Under the pieces are notes generated by a model. That model had not been told where the DNA came from. It made no database searches and saw only the letters and a program-made list of their open reading frames with translations. A program made the translations under genes and the position numbers. Positions 40,501 through 49,774 of a DNA stretch of 64,000 nucleotides are shown here, in pieces; positions within the stretch are counted from its first letter, which is position 1, and every line of letters begins with the position of its first letter. Source of the stretch: Streptomyces sp. Sge12 (GTDB taxonomy: Bacteria > Actinomycetota > Actinomycetes > Streptomycetales > Streptomycetaceae); NCBI RefSeq assembly GCF_002080455.1, contig NZ_CP020555.1:5802501-5866500 (forward strand). The letters run 5' to 3'.

Positions 40501-40600
40501 CGCCGCCCCGGGGCGGCGCCACGCCCACCCCGGCCCGCTCGCCCTGCTCCGGGACGCGAACCACGAGCGGCCGGGACCCGCCACAGCAGGACCCGGCCGC
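40501..40600. terminator. Two terminator hairpins between the hydroxylase and nucleotidase genes
   Basis: A perfect 18-bp palindrome (CGCCGCCCC/GGGGCGGCG) at 40501-40518 lies just after the hydroxylase stop. A second hairpin at 40567-40600 pairs GCGGCCGGG with CCCGGCCGC. Both lie between convergent genes. Confidence 0.7.
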
Positions 40601-40617
40601 ACACCACCCGAAACCGA

Positions 40618-42420
40618 CTAGAACACCGGAGCCCCGCCCCGCGTCAGCCGCCAGTCCACCGACGCGAACTGCACCGGATCGATGGTCCCCTTCGCCTTCA
40701 CCCACTGGATGATCGTGTTGCGGATCTCGTCCGAGTTCGCCCACACCTGCTTCGCCTGCGGCACGTGCGGGAAGTTCCCGCCACCCGAAGCCCGGTAATT
40801 GTTCACCGCCAGCACGAACTGCGCCGCCGGATCCACCGGCTTCCCCTGGAACGACAACCCCACGATCCGCGAACCCACCGGCTGCGCGATGTCGATGTCA
40901 TACGCCAGCCCGTACACCGCGTCGTAGTTGTAGTCCGGAATGCCCTCGGAGTTCGTCAGCTTCGCCGGATCCACCACATCACCCGGCGCCGTCCGCACGA
41001 AGTACCGCGCCGAGTACTCCAGGTAGTCCTTCACCTGCGCACCCGTCAGTAGCCGCGCCTCCATCGTGTTCTCGAACGGATACAGCCCCGCCGCATCCCG
41101 GATCGTCACCTGCCCGGCCGGGATCGCCGCCGTCCGCGAGAAGCACGACGCCTGCGACAGCACCGGCAGCGCCGCCCACTCCGAACCGGCCAGCGCCCCC
41201 TTCACCGTCTCCGCCTGCACATGGTTGATCAGATCGATGATCGCGACGTCCTTGAACGCCCCCTCCGCCGACGACATCGCCTGCGTCGACGTACCGATCA
41301 CCTGGTTCACGTACGCCACGACCTTGCGGTGCTCGTCCGACAGCAGCCGCGTGATCTTCTGGTCCTCCGCGACCGTGTTCGAGTTCAGCACCTTCGCCGA
41401 CACCTTCGCCACCGACCAGCGGCCCTTCACCCACGTCAGCTCGAAGTCGAACAGCGTCAGCCGCTGCCCCCACTTCAGCGGCTCCGACAGCACCACCTCC
41501 TTGCCGGTCGCCGCGTTCTTCACCCGGTACTCCGGGATCTCCGTGTGCGCGTGCCCCACCAGGATCGCGTCGATCCCCGGCACCTGCTCCGCCACCAACG
41601 CCGCAGCGTTCTCGATGTACGGCAACTGGTCCCCGTACGAGGACGTACCGCTCGAACCGGAATGCGCCGACACGATCACCACATCCGCGCCCATCGACCG
41701 CAGCTTCGGCACGTACTTCGCCGCCTGCTCCTCCAGCCCCGGGAACGTCATCTTCCCCTGCACGTTCGCCTTGTCCCAGATCGCGATACCCGGGTTCGTC
41801 AGCCCCAGCACCGCCACCTTCACATCCCGCCCGCACGGCGTGCGCAGCTTGTGCATGCTGTACGGCGCGAACGCCGGCCGCAGCGTCTTCGCATCCAGCG
41901 CGTTCGCCCCCAGCAACGGGAAGTCGCACTGCTCCTCGAACTTCCGCAGCACCGGAATGCCGTAATTGAACTCGTGGTTCCCCAGCGCCGCCGCGTCATA
42001 GCCGATCGCGTTCATCGCCTGCGCCATCGGGTGCACCGGACCGCGCCGCGCGGTGATCGGATCCACCTTCGCGTAGTAGTACGACAGCTGCGTGCCCTGG
42101 ATCGTGTCACCGGCATCGATCAGCAGCGTGTTGCGCCGCCCCTTCTCCGCCCGCACCTGGTTCACCAGCGTGGAGATCTTCGCCAGACCGACGTCGTTGT
42201 GCGCCTTGTCGTCGAACTCCTTGTCCGTGAAGTAGTCCCAGTTGAAGACGTTCCCGTGCAGGTCCGTCGTCCCCATCACCGTGAACGCGTACGTCCGGGG
42301 CCCGGACCCCTTCGCATCCTGCACGGCCGCGGCGGCCGGGGTGCTCGTGGCCCCCGCCAACGCCACAGCCGCACCCGTCGCAGCCGTCGTACCCAGAAAA
42401 GTCCTACGGTCGAACGCCAT
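40618..42420 (-). CDS. Tat-exported 5'-nucleotidase/2',3'-cyclic phosphodiesterase
   Basis: 600 residues from ATG 42420, behind AAGGGGAG; the frame open further upstream is not coding. The N-terminus MAFDRRTFLGTTAATG is a twin-arginine signal. The metallophosphatase domain has TTDLHGNVFNWDY, IDAGDTIQGT, ALGNHEFNYG, VSAHSG and GHAHTEIPE. The C-terminal 5'-nucleotidase domain carries the nucleoside-binding QASCFSRT and NNYRASGGGNFPHV. It should release nucleosides and phosphate outside the membrane. Unlike its plus-strand neighbours it uses G-ending codons. Confidence 0.94.
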   Translation of the reverse strand: MAFDRRTFLGTTAATGAAVALAGATSTPAAAAVQDAKGSGPRTYAFTVMGTTDLHGNVFNWDYFTDKEFDDKAHNDVGLAKISTLVNQVRAEKGRRNTLLIDAGDTIQGTQLSYYYAKVDPITARRGPVHPMAQAMNAIGYDAAALGNHEFNYGIPVLRKFEEQCDFPLLGANALDAKTLRPAFAPYSMHKLRTPCGRDVKVAVLGLTNPGIAIWDKANVQGKMTFPGLEEQAAKYVPKLRSMGADVVIVSAHSGSSGTSSYGDQLPYIENAAALVAEQVPGIDAILVGHAHTEIPEYRVKNAATGKEVVLSEPLKWGQRLTLFDFELTWVKGRWSVAKVSAKVLNSNTVAEDQKITRLLSDEHRKVVAYVNQVIGTSTQAMSSAEGAFKDVAIIDLINHVQAETVKGALAGSEWAALPVLSQASCFSRTAAIPAGQVTIRDAAGLYPFENTMEARLLTGAQVKDYLEYSARYFVRTAPGDVVDPAKLTNSEGIPDYNYDAVYGLAYDIDIAQPVGSRIVGLSFQGKPVDPAAQFVLAVNNYRASGGGNFPHVPQAKQVWANSDEIRNTIIQWVKAKGTIDPVQFASVDWRLTRGGAPVF

Positions 42421-42549
42421 ACCATCTCCCCTTTTGAGGCGTGAACAACGCGCGTAGATTCTGACCCAGCAGTAACAAGCCGCAACACCCCCGCAAGGTT
42501 TCGATCCGATGACCACACCCGTACGAGCGGCAGTGCGACAGTGGAAACC

Positions 42550-43272
42550 ATGACCCAGGACGACGCAACGCACGCACCCCACACACCCCACCAGCCCTAC
42601 GGAACCCCCGAAGTACCCCGCGTAGCGGTCCGCGGCGAAGCACGCATCGAAGTCGACCCCGAAATCGCCCGCATCGGCATCACCGTCAGCGCCCGCGGCA
42701 CCGACCGCCGCACCGCCCTCGAAGACCTCACCCGCCGCAACAACACCGTCCTCGACCTCATCAAGAGCTACGGCGACCCCGTCGAAAAACTCGAAACCGG
42801 CGCCTTCTCCATCACCCCCGAACTCACCCGCCACGGCCGCGCCGAACGCATCCGCGCCTACCACGGCCGCGTCCACATCACCGCCGAACTCAACGACTTC
42901 ACCACCCTCGGCGAACTCACCACCCGCCTCGCCGACCTCGAACTCACCCAGGTCGACGGCCCCTGGTGGGCCCTGCGCCCCACCTCACCCGCCCACGGCC
43001 AAGCCCGCCGCCAAGCCGTACTCGAAGCCGTCCAGCGCGCCCGCGAATACGCCGAAGCCCTCGGCGCGAACCTCGCCGCCCTCGTCGAACTCGCCGACCT
43101 CGGCGCCGAGAACGCCGAACCCTTCCCCACCCACCCCGGCGGCGGCATGCGCACCATGGCCTTCAGCACCACCGAGGACGCCGGCCCCCCGCCGCTCGAC
43201 CTCGAACCCCAACGGCAGACCGTCCACGCACAGGTGAACGCCCGGTTCACCATGACCCCGCCCCAGCTCTGA
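42550..43272 (+). CDS. SIMPL (DUF541) domain protein, second copy
   Basis: 240 residues from ATG 42550; GTG 42541 in frame is possible. The pattern VPRVAVRGEARIEVDPEIARIGITVSARG, TVLDLIKSYG, ETGAFSITPEL, and RQAVLEAVQRAREYAEALGANLAALVEL is typical DUF541. There is no signal peptide. It differs clearly in sequence from the member at 18153, so they are old paralogues. It is divergent from the nucleotidase and separated from pyk by a terminator. Confidence 0.88.
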   Translation: MTQDDATHAPHTPHQPYGTPEVPRVAVRGEARIEVDPEIARIGITVSARGTDRRTALEDLTRRNNTVLDLIKSYGDPVEKLETGAFSITPELTRHGRAERIRAYHGRVHITAELNDFTTLGELTTRLADLELTQVDGPWWALRPTSPAHGQARRQAVLEAVQRAREYAEALGANLAALVELADLGAENAEPFPTHPGGGMRTMAFSTTEDAGPPPLDLEPQRQTVHAQVNARFTMTPPQL

Positions 43273-43295
43273 AAAACAGACGAATTCAGCACCCC

Positions 43296-43319
43296 GGGGG
43301 TGCTCATCAGAGCACCCCC
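43296..43319 (+). terminator. Intrinsic terminator between the SIMPL and pyk genes
   Basis: GGGGGTGCTC and its complement form a 10-bp stem with loop ATCA, 23 bases after the SIMPL stop. The AT-richer stretch that follows (TTGTCAACAAGCTTTTGC, then TTGTTGAG) probably contains the pyk promoter. Confidence 0.75.
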
Positions 43320-43419
43320 ATGCACATTCAACAGTTGTCAACAAGCTTTTGCTCAAAGGTTGTTGAGTGGACACCCGGAAGCGATTACCTACCCGCAGGT
43401 AGGGGAATACGCTCGACCC

Positions 43420-44847
43420 ATGCGCCGAGCGAAAATCGTATGTACCCTGGGCCCCGCAACCGACTCATACGACCAGATCAAAGCCCTGGTCGAAGCCGGA
43501 ATGGACATCGCCCGCTTCAACCTCAGCCACGGCACCTACGCCGAACACGAGGAGCGCTACCAGCGCGTACGCAAGGCCTCCGACGAGACCGGCCGCAGCG
43601 TCGGCATCCTCGCCGACCTTCAAGGCCCGAAGATCCGACTCGGCCGCTTCCGCGAAGGACCCGTACTCCTTGAACGCGGTGACGAATTCACCATCACCGT
43701 CGAAGACCACCAAGGTGACCGCCACACCTGCGGCACCACCTACAAAGGACTCGCCGCCGACGTCACCACCGGCGAACGCATCCTCGTCGACGACGGCCGC
43801 GTCACCCTCGAAGTCACCGCGGTCGACGGCCCCCGCGTCCACACCCGCGTCATCGAAGGCGGCATGGTCTCCGACCACAAAGGCCTCAACCTCCCCGGAG
43901 TAGCCGTCTCCGTCCCCGCACTCTCCGAAAAAGACATCGAAGACCTCCGCTGGGCCCTGCGCACCGGCGCCGACATCATCGCCCTCTCCTTCGTCCGCAG
44001 CGGCCACGACATCCAAGACGTCCACCGCATCATGGACGAAGAAGGCCGACGCCTCCCCGTCATCGCCAAGGTCGAAAAGCCCCAGGCCGTCGACAACATC
44101 GACGACATCGTCGCCGCCTTCGACGGCATCATGGTCGCCCGCGGCGACCTCGGCGTCGAAATGCCCCTCGAACAAGTCCCCATCGTCCAAAAGCGCGCCG
44201 TCAAACTCGCCAAGCGCAACGCCAAACCCGTCATCGTCGCCACCCAGATGCTCGACTCGATGATCGACAACTCCCGACCCACCCGCGCCGAAGCCAGCGA
44301 CGTCGCCAACGCCATCATCGACGGCACCGACGCCGTCATGCTCTCCGGCGAAACCAGCGTCGGCAAATACCCCGTCGAAACCGTCCGCACCATGTCCCGC
44401 ATCGTCGAAGCCGCCGAAGAAGACATCCTCGCCAAGGGCCTCTCCCCACTCACCGACCGCAACAAGCCCCGCACCCAAGGCGGCGCCGTCGCCCGAGCCG
44501 CCGCCGAAATGGGCGACTTCCTCGACGCCAAATTCCTCGTCGCCTTCACCCAGAGCGGCGACACCGTCCGCCGACTCTCCCGCTACCGCTCACCCATCCC
44601 CCTCCTGGCCTTCACCCCCGACCAGGCCACCCGCTCACAACTCAACCTCACCTGGGGCGTCGAAACCTTCCTCGGCCCCCACGTCGACTCCACCGACGCC
44701 ATGGTCGCCCAGGTCGAAGAAGAACTCCTGCGCATCGGCCGCTGCGTCCCCGGCGACGTCGTCGTCATCACCGCCGGCTCACCCCCCGGCGTCACCGGCT
44801 CCACCAACCTCGTCCGCATCCACCACATCGGCGACCCCGTCCGCTGA
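43420..44847 (+). CDS. pyk: Pyruvate kinase
   Basis: 475 residues from ATG 43420. Signature regions are AKIVCTLGPAT, GMDIARFNLSHGTYAEH, DLQGPKIRLGRF, the catalytic-lysine region VIAKVEKPQAVDNIDDI, MVARGDLGVEMPLE, ATQMLDSMIDNSRPTRAEASDVANAIIDGTDAVMLSGE and the C-terminal allosteric domain with FTQSGDTVRRLSRYR. It makes pyruvate and ATP from phosphoenolpyruvate. It is monocistronic, and Glu is mostly GAA, unusual for this genome but shared with the neighbourhood. Confidence 0.97.
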   Translation: MRRAKIVCTLGPATDSYDQIKALVEAGMDIARFNLSHGTYAEHEERYQRVRKASDETGRSVGILADLQGPKIRLGRFREGPVLLERGDEFTITVEDHQGDRHTCGTTYKGLAADVTTGERILVDDGRVTLEVTAVDGPRVHTRVIEGGMVSDHKGLNLPGVAVSVPALSEKDIEDLRWALRTGADIIALSFVRSGHDIQDVHRIMDEEGRRLPVIAKVEKPQAVDNIDDIVAAFDGIMVARGDLGVEMPLEQVPIVQKRAVKLAKRNAKPVIVATQMLDSMIDNSRPTRAEASDVANAIIDGTDAVMLSGETSVGKYPVETVRTMSRIVEAAEEDILAKGLSPLTDRNKPRTQGGAVARAAAEMGDFLDAKFLVAFTQSGDTVRRLSRYRSPIPLLAFTPDQATRSQLNLTWGVETFLGPHVDSTDAMVAQVEEELLRIGRCVPGDVVVITAGSPPGVTGSTNLVRIHHIGDPVR

Positions 44848-44859
44848 CGAGCGCGAAAC

Positions 44860-44887
44860 ACCGCGTCGGGCCCACACCCGACGCGGT
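44860..44887. terminator. Terminator between pyk and the EF-hand gene
   Basis: ACCGCGTCGGG and its complement form an 11-bp stem with a 6-base loop between convergent stops. Confidence 0.75.
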
Positions 44888-44907
44888 CACCCCCCCCGCA
44901 CCCGCAC

Positions 44908-45159
44908 CTACCAGCCGAACCGACGATCCACCACCACCGCGAACTCCTCGAACGACAACACCGCATCCCCATTCGCATCCGCCGCATCGAACAACGCCGA
45001 CGACGCCACCGCATCACCCACACCCCAGAACGGCAGATCCCCCCGCGCCGCCAAAGCCGGCCCCTTCGACCGCAGCGCCGAGATCACCTCCGCCCGCGTC
45101 AGCTCCCCGTCATCATTCAGGTCGAGCGCAGCGAACAACTTCCGGGCCTTCTCACTCAT
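44908..45159 (-). CDS. Small EF-hand calcium-binding protein
   Basis: 83 residues from ATG 45159. Two EF-hands are visible: loop 1 DLNDDGELTRAE is canonical. Loop 2 DANGDAVLSFEE keeps the calcium ligands but has Ala in place of the usual Gly at position 6. The helices FAALDLNDDG and SALFDAADANGD are typical of calerythrin/calmodulin-like proteins of actinomycetes. It probably buffers or senses calcium in the cytosol. It is divergent from a MarR-type regulator. Confidence 0.9.
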   Translation of the reverse strand: MSEKARKLFAALDLNDDGELTRAEVISALRSKGPALAARGDLPFWGVGDAVASSALFDAADANGDAVLSFEEFAVVVDRRFGW

Positions 45160-45185
45160 CACACATTCCTTCGTCAACCAAACCC

Positions 45186-45214
45186 TTGACCTCAACCTAA
45201 CCTGAGGTCATACG
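45186..45214. promoter_or_regulatory. Operator overlapping the promoter between the EF-hand and MarR genes
   Basis: TGACCTCA (45187-45194) and TGAGGTCA (45203-45210) form a perfect 8-bp inverted repeat with an 8-base spacer. The left arm overlaps TTGACC, a likely -35 for the MarR gene, with CATACG suitably placed as -10. This is the expected layout for autorepression. Confidence 0.65.
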
Positions 45215-45222
45215 GTCACCGC

Positions 45223-45678
45223 ATGACGATCAAGGAATACCCCCAGCAGCAGCTCGCCGCCCAGCCCATCGGCTACTGGACCCGCGCCGCGGCCGACCTG
45301 GTGATCGGCGGCCTCCGCACCGCCCTCGCCGAGGAGCAGCTCACCCAGCCCCACTGGTGGACCCTCAACCACATAGCCGCCACCCCCGACCACTGGACCC
45401 GCGAGGCCCTCACCGGGAAACTGGCCCCCTTCGACGACCAGGACACCGACTTCGAGGCCCTCTACGCCGACCTCACCGCCCGCGGCTGGCTCACCGAGGC
45501 CGACGACCACCTCACCCTCACCGAAGCCGGCGAAGCGGGCCGCCTCCGCGCCCACGACCGCAACGCCAAGGTCCACGCGGCGATGCGGGAGGGCATCGAC
45601 GACGCCGCATACGCGGCCACCATCAACACCCTCCGCCGCCTGGTTGCCAACCTCGGCGGCAACGGCGACCTCCCGTAA
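45223..45678 (+). CDS. MarR-type transcriptional regulator
   Basis: 151 residues. Residues about 35-110 form a winged helix of the MarR superfamily (WWTLNHIAATPDHWTREALTGKLAPF, DFEALYADLTARGWLTEADDHLTLTEAGEAGRLRAHDRN). The ligand is unknown. It starts 13 bases after the inverted repeat and is probably self-regulated; the divergent EF-hand gene may be a target. Confidence 0.82.
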   Translation: MTIKEYPQQQLAAQPIGYWTRAAADLVIGGLRTALAEEQLTQPHWWTLNHIAATPDHWTREALTGKLAPFDDQDTDFEALYADLTARGWLTEADDHLTLTEAGEAGRLRAHDRNAKVHAAMREGIDDAAYAATINTLRRLVANLGGNGDLP

Positions 45679-45724
45679 CGCCATACTGGGCCCTGACGAC
45701 GGACACACACGGGGGACGGACCGA

Positions 45725-46249
45725 ATGACCACGCAGCGACCGCACCACGACTGCGAACCCCGCCCGGGCACTTGCCGACTGCCCGAACCATGGATGTGCC
45801 GCGTGTTCTACGTCGACGGAAGCCTCCGCGACATCACCGTCACCGACACCGACGACACCGACTGGCCGCAGGTCCTGCACCACTTCCGCGGCGCCGCCGA
45901 CCAGCTCACCTGGTACGACGGCGCCGAAGGACGGGACATCGGCCCCAACGACACCGAGGACCCCTTCGCCACGATGGAGGAGGGATACACGGCAACCCTC
46001 TCCGTCCGCTGCGGCCGCACCCGGTTCACGGGCCACCTGCCGGTCGACGGGATCGAATTCTCCCTCTGGCCCGACGACATCGAGGACGGGGACCACGTCG
46101 CCGACGTCCTGCGCTTCCTGACCGAACTGGCCACGGCCTGCGGCCGCCCGGCCGTCCTCACCGCCGAGACCGTGACCGGCCACCACGAACTGCCGCCCCT
46201 GATCACCCACGACCCGTCGACGGGGACCGCCACCCACCGCTGGAGCTAG
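45725..46249 (+). CDS. Hypothetical protein
   Basis: 174 residues from ATG 45725, with GGGGGACGG upstream. It is acidic, with no signal peptide or membrane segment. Segments such as CRVFYVDGSLRDITVTDTDDTDWPQVLHHF and LPVDGIEFSLWPDDIEDGDHVADVLRFLTEL suggest a small alpha/beta fold resembling immunity-type proteins, but I recognise no family. It is convergent with the LAGLIDADG-like gene; their stops overlap by four bases. Confidence 0.7.
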   Translation: MTTQRPHHDCEPRPGTCRLPEPWMCRVFYVDGSLRDITVTDTDDTDWPQVLHHFRGAADQLTWYDGAEGRDIGPNDTEDPFATMEEGYTATLSVRCGRTRFTGHLPVDGIEFSLWPDDIEDGDHVADVLRFLTELATACGRPAVLTAETVTGHHELPPLITHDPSTGTATHRWS

Positions 46250-47034
46250 TACTTCGGTCCGATATGGGCGTCCATCAACGCGACGGACGCCTTGCGCGCG
46301 ACGGACACGTTGAGCGGGTCACTGCCCCGCGCCAGCACGGTCCACCGGACCCCGACCGCGGTGAGCGTGTCGGTACAGAGCCTGCGGATGTCATCGGACT
46401 TGTTGGTGAAGAAGTACCGCGGATACTCGTAGCGCTTCCCGTTGCGGACGGTCCAGTTGGTGACCCGACACCCGTCGGAATGGATCAGCCCCCGCAGGAA
46501 CTCCCACGGATGCGCATCGACGATCTCCTGCTGCCAGCCCTCTAGAACGATCCGCCGTTCATGCTTCCTGCCGGGCCCGTGCTGCGGGAACATGCACGTC
46601 CAGTGCCGCCCGTAGCTGGTGACGTTGACACAGCCCTGGCGCTGCAGGACGTAGACCTTGTCGGACGGGCGGACCGCGAGGATTGCCGCGCGGCACAGCT
46701 CGATCAGGCCGGGCCAGGCGTCCGCGCAGGCGATCCGGAGATACTCGCCGCCCCGGGGGTGGGGGCTGATGCAGCCGTCGCCGAGATAGAGGCCGAGAAG
46801 GTAGGCATAGGCGGCTCGGTCAGCCGGTGCCGTGCAGGGAGCTGTCTGGTTCAGGCGGGGGAGTGGTTCGATCCGCACCTTCCAGGCGCGGATCGCGGCC
46901 CGGGATATTCCGGTTTCCTTGCTGACGGAGTTCATGCTGCGCCCGTCGGCGAGGAGTCGAAGTGCGTGCTTGCGGGTAGCTACGTCGTACATGCGGTCGA
47001 CAGTGCTGCCCGTAAATTCGCTCACGTGGTGCAT
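46246..47034 (-). CDS. HTH protein with LAGLIDADG homing-endonuclease-like domain
   Basis: 262 residues from ATG 47034; ATG 46992 (MYDVATRKHAL) is an alternative. Residues about 15-52 form a helix-turn-helix (ALRLLADGRSMNSVSKETGISRAAIRAWK). The rest carries two LAGLIDADG-like helices, AYLLGLYLGDGCI and FLRGLIHSDGCRV, about 100 residues apart, as in double-motif homing endonucleases. Asp in both motifs is kept, so cleavage is possible, although such standalone proteins may act as regulators. It starts 69 bases downstream of a tRNA gene on the same strand. Confidence 0.8.
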   Translation of the reverse strand: MHHVSEFTGSTVDRMYDVATRKHALRLLADGRSMNSVSKETGISRAAIRAWKVRIEPLPRLNQTAPCTAPADRAAYAYLLGLYLGDGCISPHPRGGEYLRIACADAWPGLIELCRAAILAVRPSDKVYVLQRQGCVNVTSYGRHWTCMFPQHGPGRKHERRIVLEGWQQEIVDAHPWEFLRGLIHSDGCRVTNWTVRNGKRYEYPRYFFTNKSDDIRRLCTDTLTAVGVRWTVLARGSDPLNVSVARKASVALMDAHIGPKY

Positions 47035-47060
47035 TTCGGCACGCTTCGCTGATACGAGTG

Positions 47061-47087
47061 AAGGTCACGCGATTCTCGCGTGACCTT
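47061..47087. terminator. Hairpin between the tRNA and the HTH-LAGLIDADG gene
   Basis: AAGGTCACGCG and its complement form an 11-bp stem with a 5-base loop, 17 bases after the tRNA 3' end. It could end or process the tRNA transcript. CCTTATTTTCC lies between the tRNA and the stem on the minus strand. Confidence 0.6.
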
Positions 47088-47103
47088 GGAAAATAAGGAA
47101 AAG

Positions 47104-47178
47104 TGCCCCGGGTCGGACTCGAACCGACACTGAATGGGTTTTGAATCCATCGCCTGCTGCCAATTGGGCTACCGGGGC
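47104..47178 (-). tRNA. tRNA with CAA anticodon (Leu by anticodon), 75 nt, without long variable arm
   Basis: The acceptor arms GCCCCGG/CCGGGGC pair fully, the T arm is GTCGG-TTCGAGT-CCGAC and the D arm is GCC...GGC with TTGGCA. The anticodon loop TTCAAAA (47139-47145) places CAA at 34-36, with stem ATGGA/CCCAT containing an A-C mismatch next to the loop. The variable region is only 5 bases, whereas bacterial tRNA-Leu is class II with a long arm. The discriminator base is A and CCA is not encoded. Calling it tRNA-Leu is by anticodon only. Confidence 0.75.
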
Positions 47179-47277
47179 CCAGTGAATCGAAGGTTCGCCC
47201 CGACCCGCTGCATGTCCACCTTACCGCAGCTAGGTAGGCTCGGGGGAGCTTGTTATGCCCCGCAACGAGGAGCCTTC

Positions 47278-47931
47278 GTGACCGCCGAGCACGAGTCGAC
47301 GCCCACGCCCGACGCCGACCAGTCGCACGTTCCGCCGCTGACGACCCGCGTCGTCATCGCCGAGGACGAGGCGCTCATCCGTCTCGATCTGAAAGAGATG
47401 CTCGAAGAAGAGGGCTACTCCGTCGTCGGCGAGGCCGGCGACGGCCAGACGGCCGTCGAGCTCGCGCGCGAGCACCGTCCCGACCTGGTCATCCTCGACG
47501 TGAAGATGCCCGTCCTGGACGGGATCTCCGCGGCCGAGAAGATCGCGGAGGAGTCCATCGCGCCCGTCCTGATGCTCACCGCGTTCTCGCAGCGCGACCT
47601 CGTCGAGCGGGCCCGGGACGCCGGGGCCATGGCGTACCTCGTGAAGCCGTTCAGCAAGAGCGACGTGGTGCCCGCCATCGAGATGGCCGTGTCGCGCTTC
47701 GCGGAGCTGCGCGCGCTGGAGCAGGAGGTCGCGGACCTCTCGCAGCGGCTGGAGACCCGCAAGCTGGTGGACCGTGCGAAGAGCATCCTGCAGACGCAGT
47801 ACGGGCTGACGGAGCCGGCCGCGTTCCGCTGGATCCAGAAGTCGTCCATGGACCGTCGGATGTCCATGCAGCAGGTCGCCGAGGTGGTCATCGAGGACGC
47901 CGAGGCGAAGAAGAAGGAGAGCGGCAAGTAG
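47278..47931 (+). CDS. pdtaR: ANTAR-domain response regulator PdtaR
   Basis: 217 residues from GTG 47278, behind ACGAGGAG. The receiver domain has IAEDEALIRLD, phospho-accepting Asp in LVILDVKMPVLDG, Thr in MLTAFSQ and Lys in YLVKPFSKSD. The C-terminal ANTAR domain, LSQRLETRKLVDRAKSILQTQYGLTEPAAFRWIQKSSMDRRMSM, binds two-hairpin RNA antiterminators. In actinobacteria PdtaR pairs with the kinase PdtaS, which is not in this window. It controls transcription termination rather than initiation. Confidence 0.95.
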   Translation: MTAEHESTPTPDADQSHVPPLTTRVVIAEDEALIRLDLKEMLEEEGYSVVGEAGDGQTAVELAREHRPDLVILDVKMPVLDGISAAEKIAEESIAPVLMLTAFSQRDLVERARDAGAMAYLVKPFSKSDVVPAIEMAVSRFAELRALEQEVADLSQRLETRKLVDRAKSILQTQYGLTEPAAFRWIQKSSMDRRMSMQQVAEVVIEDAEAKKKESGK

Positions 47932-47950
47932 CGGCCCCTCCCGGACATGC

Positions 47951-47988
47951 GTGAGGCCCGCCTCCCCCCGAGGGGAGGCGGGCCTCAC
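47951..47988. terminator. Bidirectional terminator between pdtaR and livF
   Basis: A 17-bp perfect stem (GTGAGGCCCGCCTCCCC and complement) with a CCGA loop between convergent genes. Confidence 0.9.
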
Positions 47989-47996
47989 ACGTGGTG

Positions 47997-48709
47997 TCAG
48001 TCCTCGCCGAGGTAGGCCTTGCGGACGTCCTCGTTGTGGAGGAGGTCGCGGCCGGTGCCGGAGAGAACGATCTTGCCGATCTCCATCACGTGCGCGCTGT
48101 CGGAGAGCGAGAGCGCCGCCTGGGCGTTCTGCTCGACGAGCAGGATGGTCATGCCCGTGGCCTTGAGTTCCTTGATGGTCGCCATGATCTTCTGCATCAT
48201 CAGCGGGGACAGGCCCATGGAGGGCTCGTCGAGCATCAGGAGCTTGGGGCGGGACATGAGCGCGCGGCCCATGGCGAGCATCTGCTGCTCGCCGCCCGAG
48301 AGGGTGCCGGCGGCCTGCTTGCGGCGTTCGCCCAGGATGGGGAACATCTCGTAGGCGCGCTGGACGTCCTGCTCGATGCCGTCCTTGTCGGTGCGCAGGA
48401 AGGCGCCGAGCTGGAGGTTTTCGGCGATCGTCAGCCGGGGGAAGATGTGGCGTCCCTCGGGGGAGTGGGCGAGGCCCAGGGAGACGATCTTGTGGGCGGG
48501 TACGGCGGCCAGGGGCTGGCCGTCGAAGGTGATGGTGCCGCTCTTGGGCTTGATGAGCCCGGAGAGGGTGCGCAGGGTGGTCGTCTTGCCGGCGCCGTTG
48601 GTGCCGACGAGGCAGACGATTTCGCCTTCGTTGACTTCGAAGGAGATTCCCTTGACGGCTTCGATCTTGCCGTAGGCGACCTTGAGGTCTTCGACCTTGA
48701 GCAGTGCGG

Positions 48710-48713
<4 letters not shown>
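47997..48713 (-). CDS. livF: Branched-chain amino-acid ABC transporter ATPase LivF
   Basis: 238 residues from GTG 48713, overlapping the livG stop by four bases. Walker A GTNGAGKTT, the LivF-specific HSPEGRHIFPRLTIAENLQLGA, signature LSGGEQQMLAMGRALM, Walker B LLMLDEPSMGL and VEQNAQAALSLSD are all present. With LivG it powers the LivHM permease. It is the last gene of livHMGF. Confidence 0.95.
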
Positions 48714-49770
<1,057 letters not shown>

Positions 49771-49774
<4 letters not shown>

